This document shows positions 6,921 to 14,152 of a stretch of DNA of 38,317 nucleotides, one piece after another. Each line of letters starts with the position of its first letter. Position 1 is the first letter of the stretch. The position numbers and the translations under genes were made by a program. The stretch is from Chromatiaceae bacterium (GTDB lineage: Bacteria; Pseudomonadota; Gammaproteobacteria; Chromatiales; Chromatiaceae). The stretch covers positions 1 to 38,317 of the forward strand of contig JAJDOL010000246.1 in assembly GCA_022340195.1 (NCBI GenBank). Direction: 5' to 3'. The notes under the pieces were generated by a model. It did not search any database. It worked only from the letters and a program-made list of their open reading frames with translations, and was not told where the DNA came from.

Positions 6921-7661
6921 GTGCGTTGCGCAGTCTTGTTGGCCGGGATACTGGCCGCAACAGGGGTCGTTGCCGCTCCAACGGTGCACCTGGAAAGCTC
7001 CGTTGAGCGCGTACCCGTGTTGGAGCTGTTTACCTCCCACGGTTGCAGCAGCTGTCCGCCCGCGGACACCTGGCTGCGGACCTTCGTCCAGCACCCGGGG
7101 CTGTGGCGCGAGCTGGTACCGCTCTCCTTCCACGTCGATTACTGGGACAGGCTCGGATGGCCCGATCGTTTCGCCGCGAAAGGCTACAGTCAACGCCAAC
7201 AGGACTACCGTGCGGCCGGACACATCAGAAGCGTCTACACCCCCGGCCTGGTGGTGAACGGACGCGAATGGCGGGGCTGGTTCAGCGGCGGAGAGCCGGA
7301 CCTTTCTCAGCGGGAGGAGGTCGGCAAGTTATCGCTGGATCTCCGCGGAAATGGCGTCGCCGTAGTCCGATTCGACCCTGCGGCGCGCATGCAAGCCGGA
7401 AAAGTGTTTGCGCATTTGGCAGTAATCGGGTTCGGCCTTTCCACGCCGATCGGGCGCGGCGAGAACGCCGGACGTACGCTGAAGGAAGACTTCGTCGTGC
7501 TCGGTTACGACCACACGGCTCTTGAAAAGTCTCGGAGACGGTGGGACCTCGAGCTTCCGAAAACGGTGCCGGCAGAAACCTCGCGACGCGCGGTGGCGGC
7601 GTGGATCAGTTCCGGCAGTGACCCGACGCCCGTTCAGGCCGTCGCAGGTTGGCTGCCGTAA
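6921..7661 (+). CDS. Secreted DUF1223 thioredoxin-like protein
   Basis: A 246-aa protein of the DUF1223 family. A GTG start at 6921, four bases after msrB, gives a clean signal peptide (residues 1-19, ending VVAA before P), which decides the start; the open frame extends upstream inside msrB but in a frame without family sequence. The mature protein begins with a thioredoxin-like fold carrying VLELFTSHGCSSCPPAD, i.e. a C42-x-x-C45 pair, then the SFHVDYWDRLGW and YTPGLVVNG motifs of the family. Function is not established; the CxxC suggests a periplasmic thiol/disulfide role. In this operon it could recycle MsrA/MsrB or handle bufferin thiols, which is speculation from context. Confidence 0.85.
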   Translation: MRCAVLLAGILAATGVVAAPTVHLESSVERVPVLELFTSHGCSSCPPADTWLRTFVQHPGLWRELVPLSFHVDYWDRLGWPDRFAAKGYSQRQQDYRAAGHIRSVYTPGLVVNGREWRGWFSGGEPDLSQREEVGKLSLDLRGNGVAVVRFDPAARMQAGKVFAHLAVIGFGLSTPIGRGENAGRTLKEDFVVLGYDHTALEKSRRRWDLELPKTVPAETSRRAVAAWISSGSDPTPVQAVAGWLP

Positions 7662-7677
7662 TGGCGGCCAAGGCGAT

Positions 7678-8280
7678 TCACGCCCTCGCTGTGTTATTCA
7701 AGTATATCCTCTCCTCCGTAGCCACCATATCTAAAGGAACATCCCAAGGATTGCTTTTCAGTGCCGCTGTCCGTTGGCACTCATGGGCAATGCCGACCAG
7801 CAGGGGTCGATGCCAATATCGGTGCCGGCGCAGGTAGGCGAGCGTTCGATCGTAGTAGCCTCCGCCCATTCCCATCCGATTGCAGTCCGCGTCGAAGCCG
7901 ACGAGTGGGACGAGCAGCAGGTCTAGAGCCCAGGGAAGCCGAATACGTCGGTTGCGCAGTTGGGGCTCGGGAATTCCGAATTGGTTTCTTTCGAGCGGAT
8001 CACCAGGGCTGTATTCCAGAAACCAGAGTTTTTTTTGCGGGTGAGGTCGGAGCACGGGAAGGAAGCATTGCTTGTGGCGCATGCGGGCCAGCCGCAGCAG
8101 GGGGAAGGGATCGATTTCGCCGTTCGCGCTCCAGTAGGCACCAACACGGTGGGCGCGCAGAAAGGCAGCCTCCCTGCCTAGCAATCGGGCAATGGCGTGA
8201 GAATGACCCCTCTGCTCGGCGGGACTGAGCGCGCGACGTGCTTCGCGCAGTCGACGTCTGAGAACGCTTGTGGGGGTCAT
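7678..8280 (-). CDS. ygfA: 5-formyltetrahydrofolate cyclo-ligase
   Basis: A 200-aa 5-FCL (methenyltetrahydrofolate synthetase), which converts 5-formyl-THF to 5,10-methenyl-THF with ATP. The motifs are an N-terminal Arg-rich helix (LRRRLREARRALSP), GAYWSANGEID, LLLVPLVGFD and the nucleotide/folate motif GMGGGYYDR. The ATG at 8280 places the helix near the N-terminus as in E. coli YgfA; ATG codons at 8301 and 8322 are in frame but 8301 lies inside the 3' strand of the 6S RNA closing stem, so they are less attractive. The gene is directly downstream of 6S RNA, the same arrangement as in E. coli, where both are on one transcript. It converges with the DUF1223 gene 16 bases away. Confidence 0.9.
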   Translation of the reverse strand: MTPTSVLRRRLREARRALSPAEQRGHSHAIARLLGREAAFLRAHRVGAYWSANGEIDPFPLLRLARMRHKQCFLPVLRPHPQKKLWFLEYSPGDPLERNQFGIPEPQLRNRRIRLPWALDLLLVPLVGFDADCNRMGMGGGYYDRTLAYLRRHRYWHRPLLVGIAHECQRTAALKSNPWDVPLDMVATEERIYLNNTARA

Positions 8281-8292
8281 CGGGGTGCGAAG

Positions 8293-8488
8293 AAGCGACA
8301 TCCCCCGCCTGTGCCGACGCAAGCCTTCGTTCCTGAACCGAGCGGTTCAAGTGGGGACAACGGAATCCGCTTCAGGCTTTCCGCTCGGGGCGGACATGCG
8401 CAACAGCGTCATCACTTATGCCCCCCGGGTACGAAGTAGGCTCAAGAAAATACCCAGGCCGCTCTCGTACACTGCAGGGGATGTCTTG
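8293..8488 (-). ncRNA. ssrS: 6S RNA
   Basis: Between zapA and ygfA on the minus strand, the classical 6S RNA locus. GACATCCCC at the 5' side (8485-8477) pairs perfectly with GGGGATGTC at the 3' side (8305-8297), forming the closing stem. Between them are recognisable 6S segments: GCATGTCCG...CGGAAAGCCT (E. coli GCAUGCUCGG...CGAGAAGCCU) and CACTTGAACC...GGTTCAGG (E. coli CACCUUGAACC...GGUUCAAGG). The length of about 190 nt fits the family (E. coli about 184). 6S RNA mimics an open promoter and sequesters sigma-70 RNA polymerase in stationary phase. Ends are estimated to within a few bases from the stem and the upstream -10 box. Confidence 0.92.
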
Positions 8489-8495
8489 ACTAAAG

Positions 8496-8501
8496 GCTAT
8501 A
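8496..8501 (-). promoter_or_regulatory. -10 box of the 6S RNA promoter
   Basis: TATAGC on the minus strand, overlapping the zapA stop codon (TAG at 8499-8497), lies 7-8 bases before the deduced 6S RNA 5' end. The -35 region (near TGGACG) is weak. Position relative to the RNA is the main support. Confidence 0.5.
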
Positions 8502-8826
8502 CCGAATCGCTCTGCTCGTCCAGTTGATGTTGCGAGGCGAGGGCGTCGCCGAGCCGGTCTTGGAGATCTCTTAGCCGTCGGTCGAGATCCTGTTCACCCT
8601 GTACCTGGCTGTGCTGGATCTTGATCAGCTCGTAGGCGATATTGAGGGCGGCCATGACAGCTATCCGATCGACGCCTATCACACGCCCGGTCTGGCGGAT
8701 CTCGCGCATTTGCTGGTCGAGCATGCGAGCGGATTCGCGCAGTCCCGCCTGCTCGTCCGGCGCACAGGAAACCCGGTATTCCTTGTCCAAGATGCGGACC
8801 GCGACCGCGATTGGCTCCTGGCTCAT
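8497..8826 (-). CDS. zapA: Cell division protein ZapA
   Basis: A 109-aa ZapA, the Z-ring-associated protein that bundles FtsZ. The N-terminal domain has VRILDKEYRVSC and DEQAGLRESARMLD; the C-terminal half (about residues 50-105) is a coiled coil after the MAALNIAYELI segment. The ATG at 8826 has GGAGGGGAT upstream and overlaps the TGA of the preceding coiled-coil gene, so the long upstream open frame (to 9048) is not used. The arrangement TIGR02449 gene - zapA - ssrS - ygfA is conserved in many gammaproteobacteria. Two coupled division-associated coiled-coil proteins would let their amounts be matched. Confidence 0.92.
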   Translation of the reverse strand: MSQEPIAVAVRILDKEYRVSCAPDEQAGLRESARMLDQQMREIRQTGRVIGVDRIAVMAALNIAYELIKIQHSQVQGEQDLDRRLRDLQDRLGDALASQHQLDEQSDSV

Positions 8827-9032
8827 ATCCCCTCCTCCATGGATTTCAGCCGCGAGATCATGGATTCCACGCGACCTCGTGCAAGCTCTGTCTTCTCGAT
8901 GAGCTCGGCACGTTCCGCGACCAGGTGATCCTGGCGGACACGCAATGAGTTGTTCTCTTCTCTGAGTTGACGACAGGTACGAATCAGCTCGTCCACCTGC
9001 CGCTCCAGGGTGTCGAGGTCGAAGTTCGGCAC
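8823..9032 (-). CDS. TIGR02449-family ZapB-like coiled-coil protein
   Basis: A predicted 69-aa coiled coil: heptads through LERQVDELIRTCRQLREENN, then VAERAELIEKTELARGRVES and a MISRLKSME end, the signature of TIGR02449, a ZapB-like family usually found beside zapA. I place the start at a GTG (9032-9030) 8 bases after GGGAAG. The frame is open to a GTG at 9122 and an ATG at 9107, but a near-consensus sigma-70 promoter at 9064-9092 lies inside that extension and would start transcripts downstream of both codons; family length (about 65-75 aa) agrees. The stop overlaps the zapA ATG. The role in division is inferred from family and neighbour. Confidence 0.82.
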   Translation of the reverse strand: MPNFDLDTLERQVDELIRTCRQLREENNSLRVRQDHLVAERAELIEKTELARGRVESMISRLKSMEEGI

Positions 9033-9063
9033 AGGATATGCTTCCCAAGGGGCAACTCGGCCA

Positions 9064-9092
9064 ACTATAGAAGGCACCGGCTCCGCGGTCAA
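9064..9092 (-). promoter_or_regulatory. Sigma-70 promoter of the TIGR02449-zapA unit
   Basis: On the minus strand TTGACC (9092-9087) and TATAGT (9069-9064) are separated by exactly 17 bases, a near-perfect sigma-70 promoter. Transcription would begin near 9057, about 25 bases before the GTG start at 9032. This decides the start of the coiled-coil gene and drives zapA and possibly 6S/ygfA read-through. Confidence 0.8.
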
Positions 9093-9157
9093 TTCGTTGC
9101 GGGCCATGCTATGATGCAACACGGCTTTTCTGCGGTTTCCCGCAACAGCCTCCGCGT

Positions 9158-9715
9158 ATGCAGCAGTCAGCTATAGCCATAGATTATCAAGAGCTTAACG
9201 GGCGACTCGTCGTCTCCGAGCTCAGCCCCAGTGCGGCCGAGGCTCACGGCATCCTGTGCGCCATGCTGTGCGCCGGTGCGCCGCGGGCCGAGGAGTCATG
9301 GATCTCGGATCTGCTTGCTGGTACCGACGAAACCGACCTTTCGGCGCAGGAGTGCCGGCGCTTGTTGCAGAATCTGGCGACGTGGACATGCGGGCAGCTC
9401 GCGACCACCGACATGGGATTTTCGCCGCTGCTACCGAATGACGCGGTATCACTGGCCGAGCGGGCACTGGGTCTTTACGATTGGAGCCGCGGGTTCATGT
9501 ACGGCCTCGGGCTGTCAGGGGTCGACACAGGGGGCCTCTCCGAGGAGGCGCGGGAGGCCTTCGACGACCTCGCTGCCATCACGCACCTGGACCTCGATGA
9601 CCTGGAGGATTCAGAGGATAACGAGCAGGCTCTGATGGAGTTGACGGAGTTCGTCCGGGTGGCGGCCATGTTGGTGTACGAGGAGAAAGCCGGCCCGAAG
9701 GAGCCGAGCGGATGA
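9158..9715 (+). CDS. ygfB: UPF0149 family protein YgfB
   Basis: A 185-aa acidic protein of the YgfB/YecA (UPF0149) family. Recognisable features are the SPSAAEAHGILCAMLCAG segment, the central DWSRGFMYGLGLSGV motif, and the very acidic HLDLDDLEDSEDNE region before a final helix. No enzymatic role is known for E. coli YgfB; in Pseudomonas aeruginosa the homologue modulates an antibiotic-resistance regulon. The stop overlaps the pepP start (ATGA), and ygfB-pepP-ubiH-ubiI is a conserved gammaproteobacterial operon. It is divergent from the zapA unit across about 125 bases. No zinc-binding SEC-C tail is present. Confidence 0.88.
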   Translation: MQQSAIAIDYQELNGRLVVSELSPSAAEAHGILCAMLCAGAPRAEESWISDLLAGTDETDLSAQECRRLLQNLATWTCGQLATTDMGFSPLLPNDAVSLAERALGLYDWSRGFMYGLGLSGVDTGGLSEEAREAFDDLAAITHLDLDDLEDSEDNEQALMELTEFVRVAAMLVYEEKAGPKEPSG

Positions 9716-11049
9716 CGGCGTCCGAGTACAAGCGGCGTCGGCGGCGCCTGGCCGCGGCCATGACGCCTACCAGCGTCGCCCTTCTGCCGGCGGCTGCAGA
9801 ATCCATCCGCAATCGCGACGTGCATTACCCTTACCGCCAAGACAGCGATTTGTTTTATATGACCGGGTTCCCGGAGCCGGACGCGCTGGCGATTCTGGCA
9901 CCTGGACGCAAGGAGGGTGAGCTGGTGCTTTTCTGCCGGCCGCATGACGCGGAGAGGGAGCTTTGGGAAGGCGAACGCGCTGGAGTCGAGGGGGCTCGGG
10001 AGATCTTTGGTGCCGATGAGGCATACCCCATCGGCAAGCTGGACGAAGCCGTGCCCAAGCTGTTGGAGAATCGCGATCGGGTCTACTACCCAGCTGGGGC
10101 CGACCCCGAGCTCGACCGACGCCTGATGGAATGGGTCAATATCGTAAAGGCCAAAGTGCGCTCTGGAGTGCGCGCCCCAACGGAGTTTATCGTCCTGGAC
10201 CGGTTGCTCGGCGAGCAACGTCTCGTCAAAAGCAAGGCTGAGATCAGAGTCATGCGACGCGCGGCCCGCATTTCTGCCGATGCCCACCGCCGAGTGATGC
10301 GCCTTTGCCGGCCAGGTATGTGGGAGTATCAGCTCGAGGCGGAGTTCGTCCAGGCCTGCACCTCCCGGGGCGGGCGTTTCCAGGCCTATCCGCCCATCGT
10401 CGGAAGCGGTGCAAACGCTTGTGTGCTTCACTATGTGGATAATCGACACCAGCTCAAGGATGGGGACCTTGTTCTCATCGATGCCGGTTGCGAGCTGGAA
10501 GGCTACGCATCGGACATCACCCGCACGTTTCCGGTCAATGGCCGTTTCAACGCTCCGCAGCGTGAGCTCTACGCGCTCGTACTGGCTGCCCAGAAAGCGG
10601 CTATCGCCAAGGCGGTCCCTGGGAACCGCTGGAACGATCCGCACAAAGCCGCGGTGCGCACTCTGACCAGGGGGTTGGTGGAGCTGGGGATCTTGGCGGG
10701 AGGCAAGAAGGCGATTCCCAAGCTCATCAAGGAGGAGAAATACAAACCTTACTTCATGCACCGCACGGGCCACTGGCTGGGCATGGATGTTCACGATGTC
10801 GGGGACTATAAGATCGGCGGCAGGTGGCGGCGGCTCGAACCCGGCATGGCACTCACGGTGGAGCCTGGTCTTTATATCCCGGCAGTGCGTACCGAGGTCC
10901 CGGAGCCTTATCGAAACATCGGCATCCGTATCGAGGACGACGTCTTGATCACCTCCGATGGCAACGAGGTCCTATCCTCGGGTGTGCCCAAGACGGTTGA
11001 AGACATAGAATCCTGGATGTCCGGTAATACACCTGTTTCGAACCGCTAA
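9712..11049 (+). CDS. pepP: Xaa-Pro aminopeptidase P
   Basis: A 445-aa M24B metallopeptidase that removes N-terminal residues before proline. The N-terminal domain contains the YPYRQDSDLFYMTGFPEPD motif. The C-terminal pita-bread domain has the dinuclear metal ligands in LIDAGCELEGYASDITRTF (two Asp), HRTGHWLGMDVHD (His), TVEPGLYIP (Glu) and GIRIEDDV (Glu). Length matches E. coli PepP (441). The ATG overlaps the ygfB stop by four bases. It is cytoplasmic and in the usual place upstream of ubiH. The metal set looks intact. Confidence 0.95.
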   Translation: MTASEYKRRRRRLAAAMTPTSVALLPAAAESIRNRDVHYPYRQDSDLFYMTGFPEPDALAILAPGRKEGELVLFCRPHDAERELWEGERAGVEGAREIFGADEAYPIGKLDEAVPKLLENRDRVYYPAGADPELDRRLMEWVNIVKAKVRSGVRAPTEFIVLDRLLGEQRLVKSKAEIRVMRRAARISADAHRRVMRLCRPGMWEYQLEAEFVQACTSRGGRFQAYPPIVGSGANACVLHYVDNRHQLKDGDLVLIDAGCELEGYASDITRTFPVNGRFNAPQRELYALVLAAQKAAIAKAVPGNRWNDPHKAAVRTLTRGLVELGILAGGKKAIPKLIKEEKYKPYFMHRTGHWLGMDVHDVGDYKIGGRWRRLEPGMALTVEPGLYIPAVRTEVPEPYRNIGIRIEDDVLITSDGNEVLSSGVPKTVEDIESWMSGNTPVSNR

Positions 11050-11076
11050 GGCGCCAAGAACGCAAAGGAATGAGAT

Positions 11077-12300
11077 TTGGACGAATACGATCTTGTAATC
11101 ATCGGTGGCGGACTGGTCGGAGGCAGCCTGGCCTGCGCCCTGGCCGAAACCGGCCTGCGGCTGTGCGTGGTGGAGGCGGTGCCCGCACACTCGGACGCCC
11201 AGCCGAGCTATGACGAGCGGGTCATCGCCCTGTCCTGGGGCAGCCGCCGCATCTTCGAGGGCATCGGACTTTGGCCGCCGATCGAGGCAGATGCTGAGCC
11301 GATCCGGCACGTCCATGTCTCGGACCGGGGACGGTTTGGCTTCACGCGGCTGGACCACAGGGAGGAAGGCGTGGAGGCCCTGGGCTATGTGGCCCCGGCG
11401 CGCCTGCTCGGCCGTGCCATCCAGGGCGCTCTCGCTGGAGTGGAGGTGCTCTGTCCTGCGCGGATGCTGGGGTTTCGCATCCAGCCGGATCGCGTCGACA
11501 TGGAGGTAACCCTCGCCGGGGATTCCAAGCAGATCCAAACCCGCCTGCTGGTGGCCGCGGATGGGGGAGATTCGATGATTCGAAAGCGTCTCGGCCTCGC
11601 CGCGCGGGAACGCCATTACGGCCACGACGCCCTGATCACAACGGTAACGCCGGAGCGGCCGCGCGCCGGCGTGGCCTTCGAACGCTTCACCGATACCGGA
11701 CCCCTGGCCCTGCTGCCCATGACGCAAGGGCGCTACTCCGTGGTTTGGACCGCGCGCGAGGACGAGACGGTAGGCCTGCTGGACCTGACGGATGAGGATT
11801 TTCTCGCAAGGCTACAGGACCGCTTCGGTTATCGTATGGGGAGACTGGGGCGCCTCGGGCGGCGACTGGCCTATCCGCTCAGGCTTGTACTGGCGCGCGA
11901 ACCCGTGCGCGAGCGACTGGTGCTCGTCGGCAACGCGGCCCATACGCTGCATCCGGTGGCCGGCCAGGGTTTCAACCTGGGTTTGCGAGACGTGGCGGCA
12001 CTCGCCGAGGTTCTGGCCCAGGTGGCGCGCGAGGGGGGCGATGCGGGCAGCGAAAAGGTTCTGGATGCGTACCGTCGCCTGCGCGGCCGGGATCATGCGA
12101 TGGTGGCCGCGGCCACGGATGCATTGGCCCGAATGTTCGTCAATCCTTGGTTTCCGGTACGCTTGGCCCGCGATCTGGGCATGCTGGGACTGGATTTGAC
12201 CCCTCCCCTCCGCCACTTCGTCGCCCGGCGTTTCATGGGCATCGGCGGGAGCCTGCCGCGGCTTGCGCGTGGCCTGCCTTTGGGAGGCGGTCATGACTGA
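11077..12300 (+). CDS. ubiH: 2-octaprenyl-6-methoxyphenyl hydroxylase UbiH
   Basis: A 407-aa FAD-dependent aromatic hydroxylase of ubiquinone biosynthesis. The dinucleotide motif GGGLVGGSLACALAETG is at the N-terminus, then YDERVIALSWGSRRI, the NAD(P)/FAD motif LVAADGGDS, and the second FAD motif GNAAHTLHPVAGQGFNLGLRD, whose GFNLGLRD form is typical of UbiH. The start is a TTG at 11077, 27 bases after pepP with AAAGGAATGAG ahead; no ATG lies close enough to include the Rossmann motif. It overlaps the following hydroxylase gene by 8 bases. UbiH acts at ring C1 in E. coli (aerobic pathway) in a soluble Ubi complex. Confidence 0.9.
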   Translation: MDEYDLVIIGGGLVGGSLACALAETGLRLCVVEAVPAHSDAQPSYDERVIALSWGSRRIFEGIGLWPPIEADAEPIRHVHVSDRGRFGFTRLDHREEGVEALGYVAPARLLGRAIQGALAGVEVLCPARMLGFRIQPDRVDMEVTLAGDSKQIQTRLLVAADGGDSMIRKRLGLAARERHYGHDALITTVTPERPRAGVAFERFTDTGPLALLPMTQGRYSVVWTAREDETVGLLDLTDEDFLARLQDRFGYRMGRLGRLGRRLAYPLRLVLAREPVRERLVLVGNAAHTLHPVAGQGFNLGLRDVAALAEVLAQVAREGGDAGSEKVLDAYRRLRGRDHAMVAAATDALARMFVNPWFPVRLARDLGMLGLDLTPPLRHFVARRFMGIGGSLPRLARGLPLGGGHD

Positions 12301-13510
12301 ACTGGATCTCGAGCTCGATATTGTCGTCGTCGGCGGCGGCATGGTGGGTGCCGCCTTTGCCTGTGCCTGTCTCGACAAGGGATGGCGCATCGCCCTCGTT
12401 GAGACGCGCGAGCCCCAGCGCTCCTGGCCGGCGGGGGAGGTCGACCTTCGGGTCTCGGCGCTCAACCGAGCGAGTCAGCGTATCCTCGATCGGCTCGGCG
12501 CCTGGGGCAGGATCGCCCAGCTCGGCGCGAGCCCCTACCGTGAGATGCATGTCTGGGATTCCGTCGGTGGCGGCAGTATACATTTCGACAGTGCCGACCT
12601 GGGGGAGAGCGATCTCGGACACATCGTAGAGAATAGAGTCGCACAGCTTGCGCTCTGGGAGCGCCTTGAAACGTCCAAGGCGGTCAGGCTCCTGTGTCCC
12701 GCCGCCGTGGAGGACATCGAGCTTACTCGCGATGCAGTCCTGCTCGACTTGAAAGACGGCCGGCGGATTCGCGCAAGCCTGTTGGTGGGTGCGGACGGAC
12801 GCGACTCTCGCGTGCGCAGCCGTGCCGGAATCCCAACCCGCGGATGGTTTTACGATCAGCAAGCGATCGTGGCCAATGTGCAGGTCCAGGCGTGGCACCA
12901 GGAGACCGCCTGGCAACGTTTTCTACCCACGGGTCCCTTGGCCTTTCTACCGCTGCGCGACGGTCGTTGTTCCATCGTCTGGTCGGCAACGGAGTCTCGG
13001 GCGGAGGAGCTGCTTGCACTCGAAGAGGCTGAGTTCCGATCGGAGCTCGAAGTGGCTATTGACCGGCGACTGGGGTCAATCGGAGAGATCGGACCGCGCG
13101 CGGCCTTCGGTTTGCGGTTGCAGCATGCAGAGGATTATGTGAAGCCGCGGCTGGCCCTGATCGGAGATGCCGCCCACGCGGTACATCCATTGGCCGGGCA
13201 GGGCGTCAACCTTGGATTCCTGGATGCGGCGGCACTTGCGGCGGCACTCGATGAGGCCCGCGACAGACGCCGGGACCCGGGTGGGCTTTGGGCGCTGCGT
13301 CGCTACGAGCGTGCCCGCCGCGGAGACAACATGCTCATGCTGGCGGCTATGGATGGATTCAAGCGAATGTTCAGCAACGAGCTCGCACCACTGGCGACCC
13401 TGCGCAGTGCCGGTTTGTCGATGGTCGACCGAATTGCCCCCGTTAAGCACCTTTTTATGCGCCATGCTCTGGGATTGGGGGATGATTTGCCACCACTTGC
13501 TCGACGTTGA
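12293..13510 (+). CDS. ubiI: Ubiquinone hydroxylase UbiI (VisC family)
   Basis: A 405-aa paralogue of UbiH. It has VVGGGMVGAAFACACLDKG, GADGRDSRVR and GDAAHAVHPLAGQGVNLGFLDAA; the GVNLGFLDAA variant matches UbiI/VisC, which hydroxylates ring C5 in aerobic ubiquinone synthesis. The ATG at 12293 is within the end of ubiH (8-base overlap) behind TGGGAGGCGG, so the two hydroxylases are coupled. It is the last gene of the ygfB-pepP-ubiH-ubiI operon; a new promoter appears about 25 bases later. The substrate position is inferred from the motif and order, as UbiH, UbiI and UbiF are close relatives. Confidence 0.87.
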   Translation: MTELDLELDIVVVGGGMVGAAFACACLDKGWRIALVETREPQRSWPAGEVDLRVSALNRASQRILDRLGAWGRIAQLGASPYREMHVWDSVGGGSIHFDSADLGESDLGHIVENRVAQLALWERLETSKAVRLLCPAAVEDIELTRDAVLLDLKDGRRIRASLLVGADGRDSRVRSRAGIPTRGWFYDQQAIVANVQVQAWHQETAWQRFLPTGPLAFLPLRDGRCSIVWSATESRAEELLALEEAEFRSELEVAIDRRLGSIGEIGPRAAFGLRLQHAEDYVKPRLALIGDAAHAVHPLAGQGVNLGFLDAAALAAALDEARDRRRDPGGLWALRRYERARRGDNMLMLAAMDGFKRMFSNELAPLATLRSAGLSMVDRIAPVKHLFMRHALGLGDDLPPLARR

Positions 13511-13533
13511 AGCGCCGTTCCGTCACAAAACCG

Positions 13534-13589
13534 TGGTAGAATTAAACGTTCAGTAACCCGGTGTCGGAGTATTTTTGCCGCTTCGACAC
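13534..13589 (+). promoter_or_regulatory. Extended -10 promoter and leader hairpin upstream of the 120-aa protein gene
   Basis: TGGTAGAAT (13534-13542) is an extended -10 element without a clear -35. Downstream, GTGTCGGAG (13561-13569) and CTTCGACAC (13581-13589) form a 9-bp stem with one G-T pair and an 11-base loop. The predicted leader before the ATG at 13693 is about 140 bases. The hairpin lacks a T tract, so it is more likely a leader structure than the ubiI terminator. Both elements are seen in sequence; function is inferred. Confidence 0.45.
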
Positions 13590-13692
13590 TTGCCTTCGAG
13601 TTAACTGTATGGCCCTGCGATCGCCAGTGGCGCGTTTCAGGGGCTGCACATTCCCGGGGTCACGCGTTGTTTCCCGCTGAGTTGACTGCCTA

Positions 13693-14055
13693 ATGGCCGA
13701 GATCCCCGATATCACGGATACCGAGCACTGGATTCTGCAGAACGCGCTCAAAGAGCGGTACGGCCGCGACGTAGAGATCCAACTCGCCGACGCGGAGATC
13801 CGGTTGAGCCCATCGGACCGCGATCTTGCCAGCTGCCCGGTGATCTTCTGGCATGATGAGGAAGGCTGCAACTTCGTCATTTTCAAAACGGGCGATCGCA
13901 ATTACCGTTGTCAGTTTTTCTACCGGGGATACCAGCAATACGGCACCGGGGTGAATGAGTACGATGATCTGTCAGAGTGCATTGTGTCGCTGCTCCAGGT
14001 CCAGGCCGATTATGCCGCGAAGGAGCGCGGGGACATTGATTCCAAGAGAAGCTGA
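13693..14055 (+). CDS. Conserved-looking hypothetical protein, 120 aa
   Basis: I do not recognise this protein. It is 120 residues, acidic, without a signal peptide or membrane segment. It starts MAEIPDITDTEHWILQNAL and has a compact alpha/beta-looking middle with aromatic strands (VIFWHDEEGCNFVIFKTGD, then CQFFYRGYQQYGTG) and a helical C-terminus. Only three Cys are present and they form no metal motif. The codon use and GC content match the neighbours, and the frame is bounded by its own promoter and a hairpin, so I consider it a real gene. It lies between ubiI and pfp, without an obvious functional link to either. Confidence 0.7.
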   Translation: MAEIPDITDTEHWILQNALKERYGRDVEIQLADAEIRLSPSDRDLASCPVIFWHDEEGCNFVIFKTGDRNYRCQFFYRGYQQYGTGVNEYDDLSECIVSLLQVQADYAAKERGDIDSKRS

Positions 14056-14073
14056 GCGCCCCTGATCGGGCGC
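14056..14073 (+). terminator. Hairpin directly after the 120-aa gene
   Basis: GCGCCC (14056-14061) pairs with GGGCGC (14068-14073) across a 6-base loop, starting one base after the stop codon. There is no T run, so it is a weak or Rho-assisted terminator or an mRNA 3'-end protecting stem. Confidence 0.4.
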
Positions 14074-14152
14074 GTTCGAACCAATCGATCACGGCGTGGA
14101 GGTGAAGCCTGATCGAGGAAGATCTGTACTTGAATCCAGCAATGGGGGAAAC

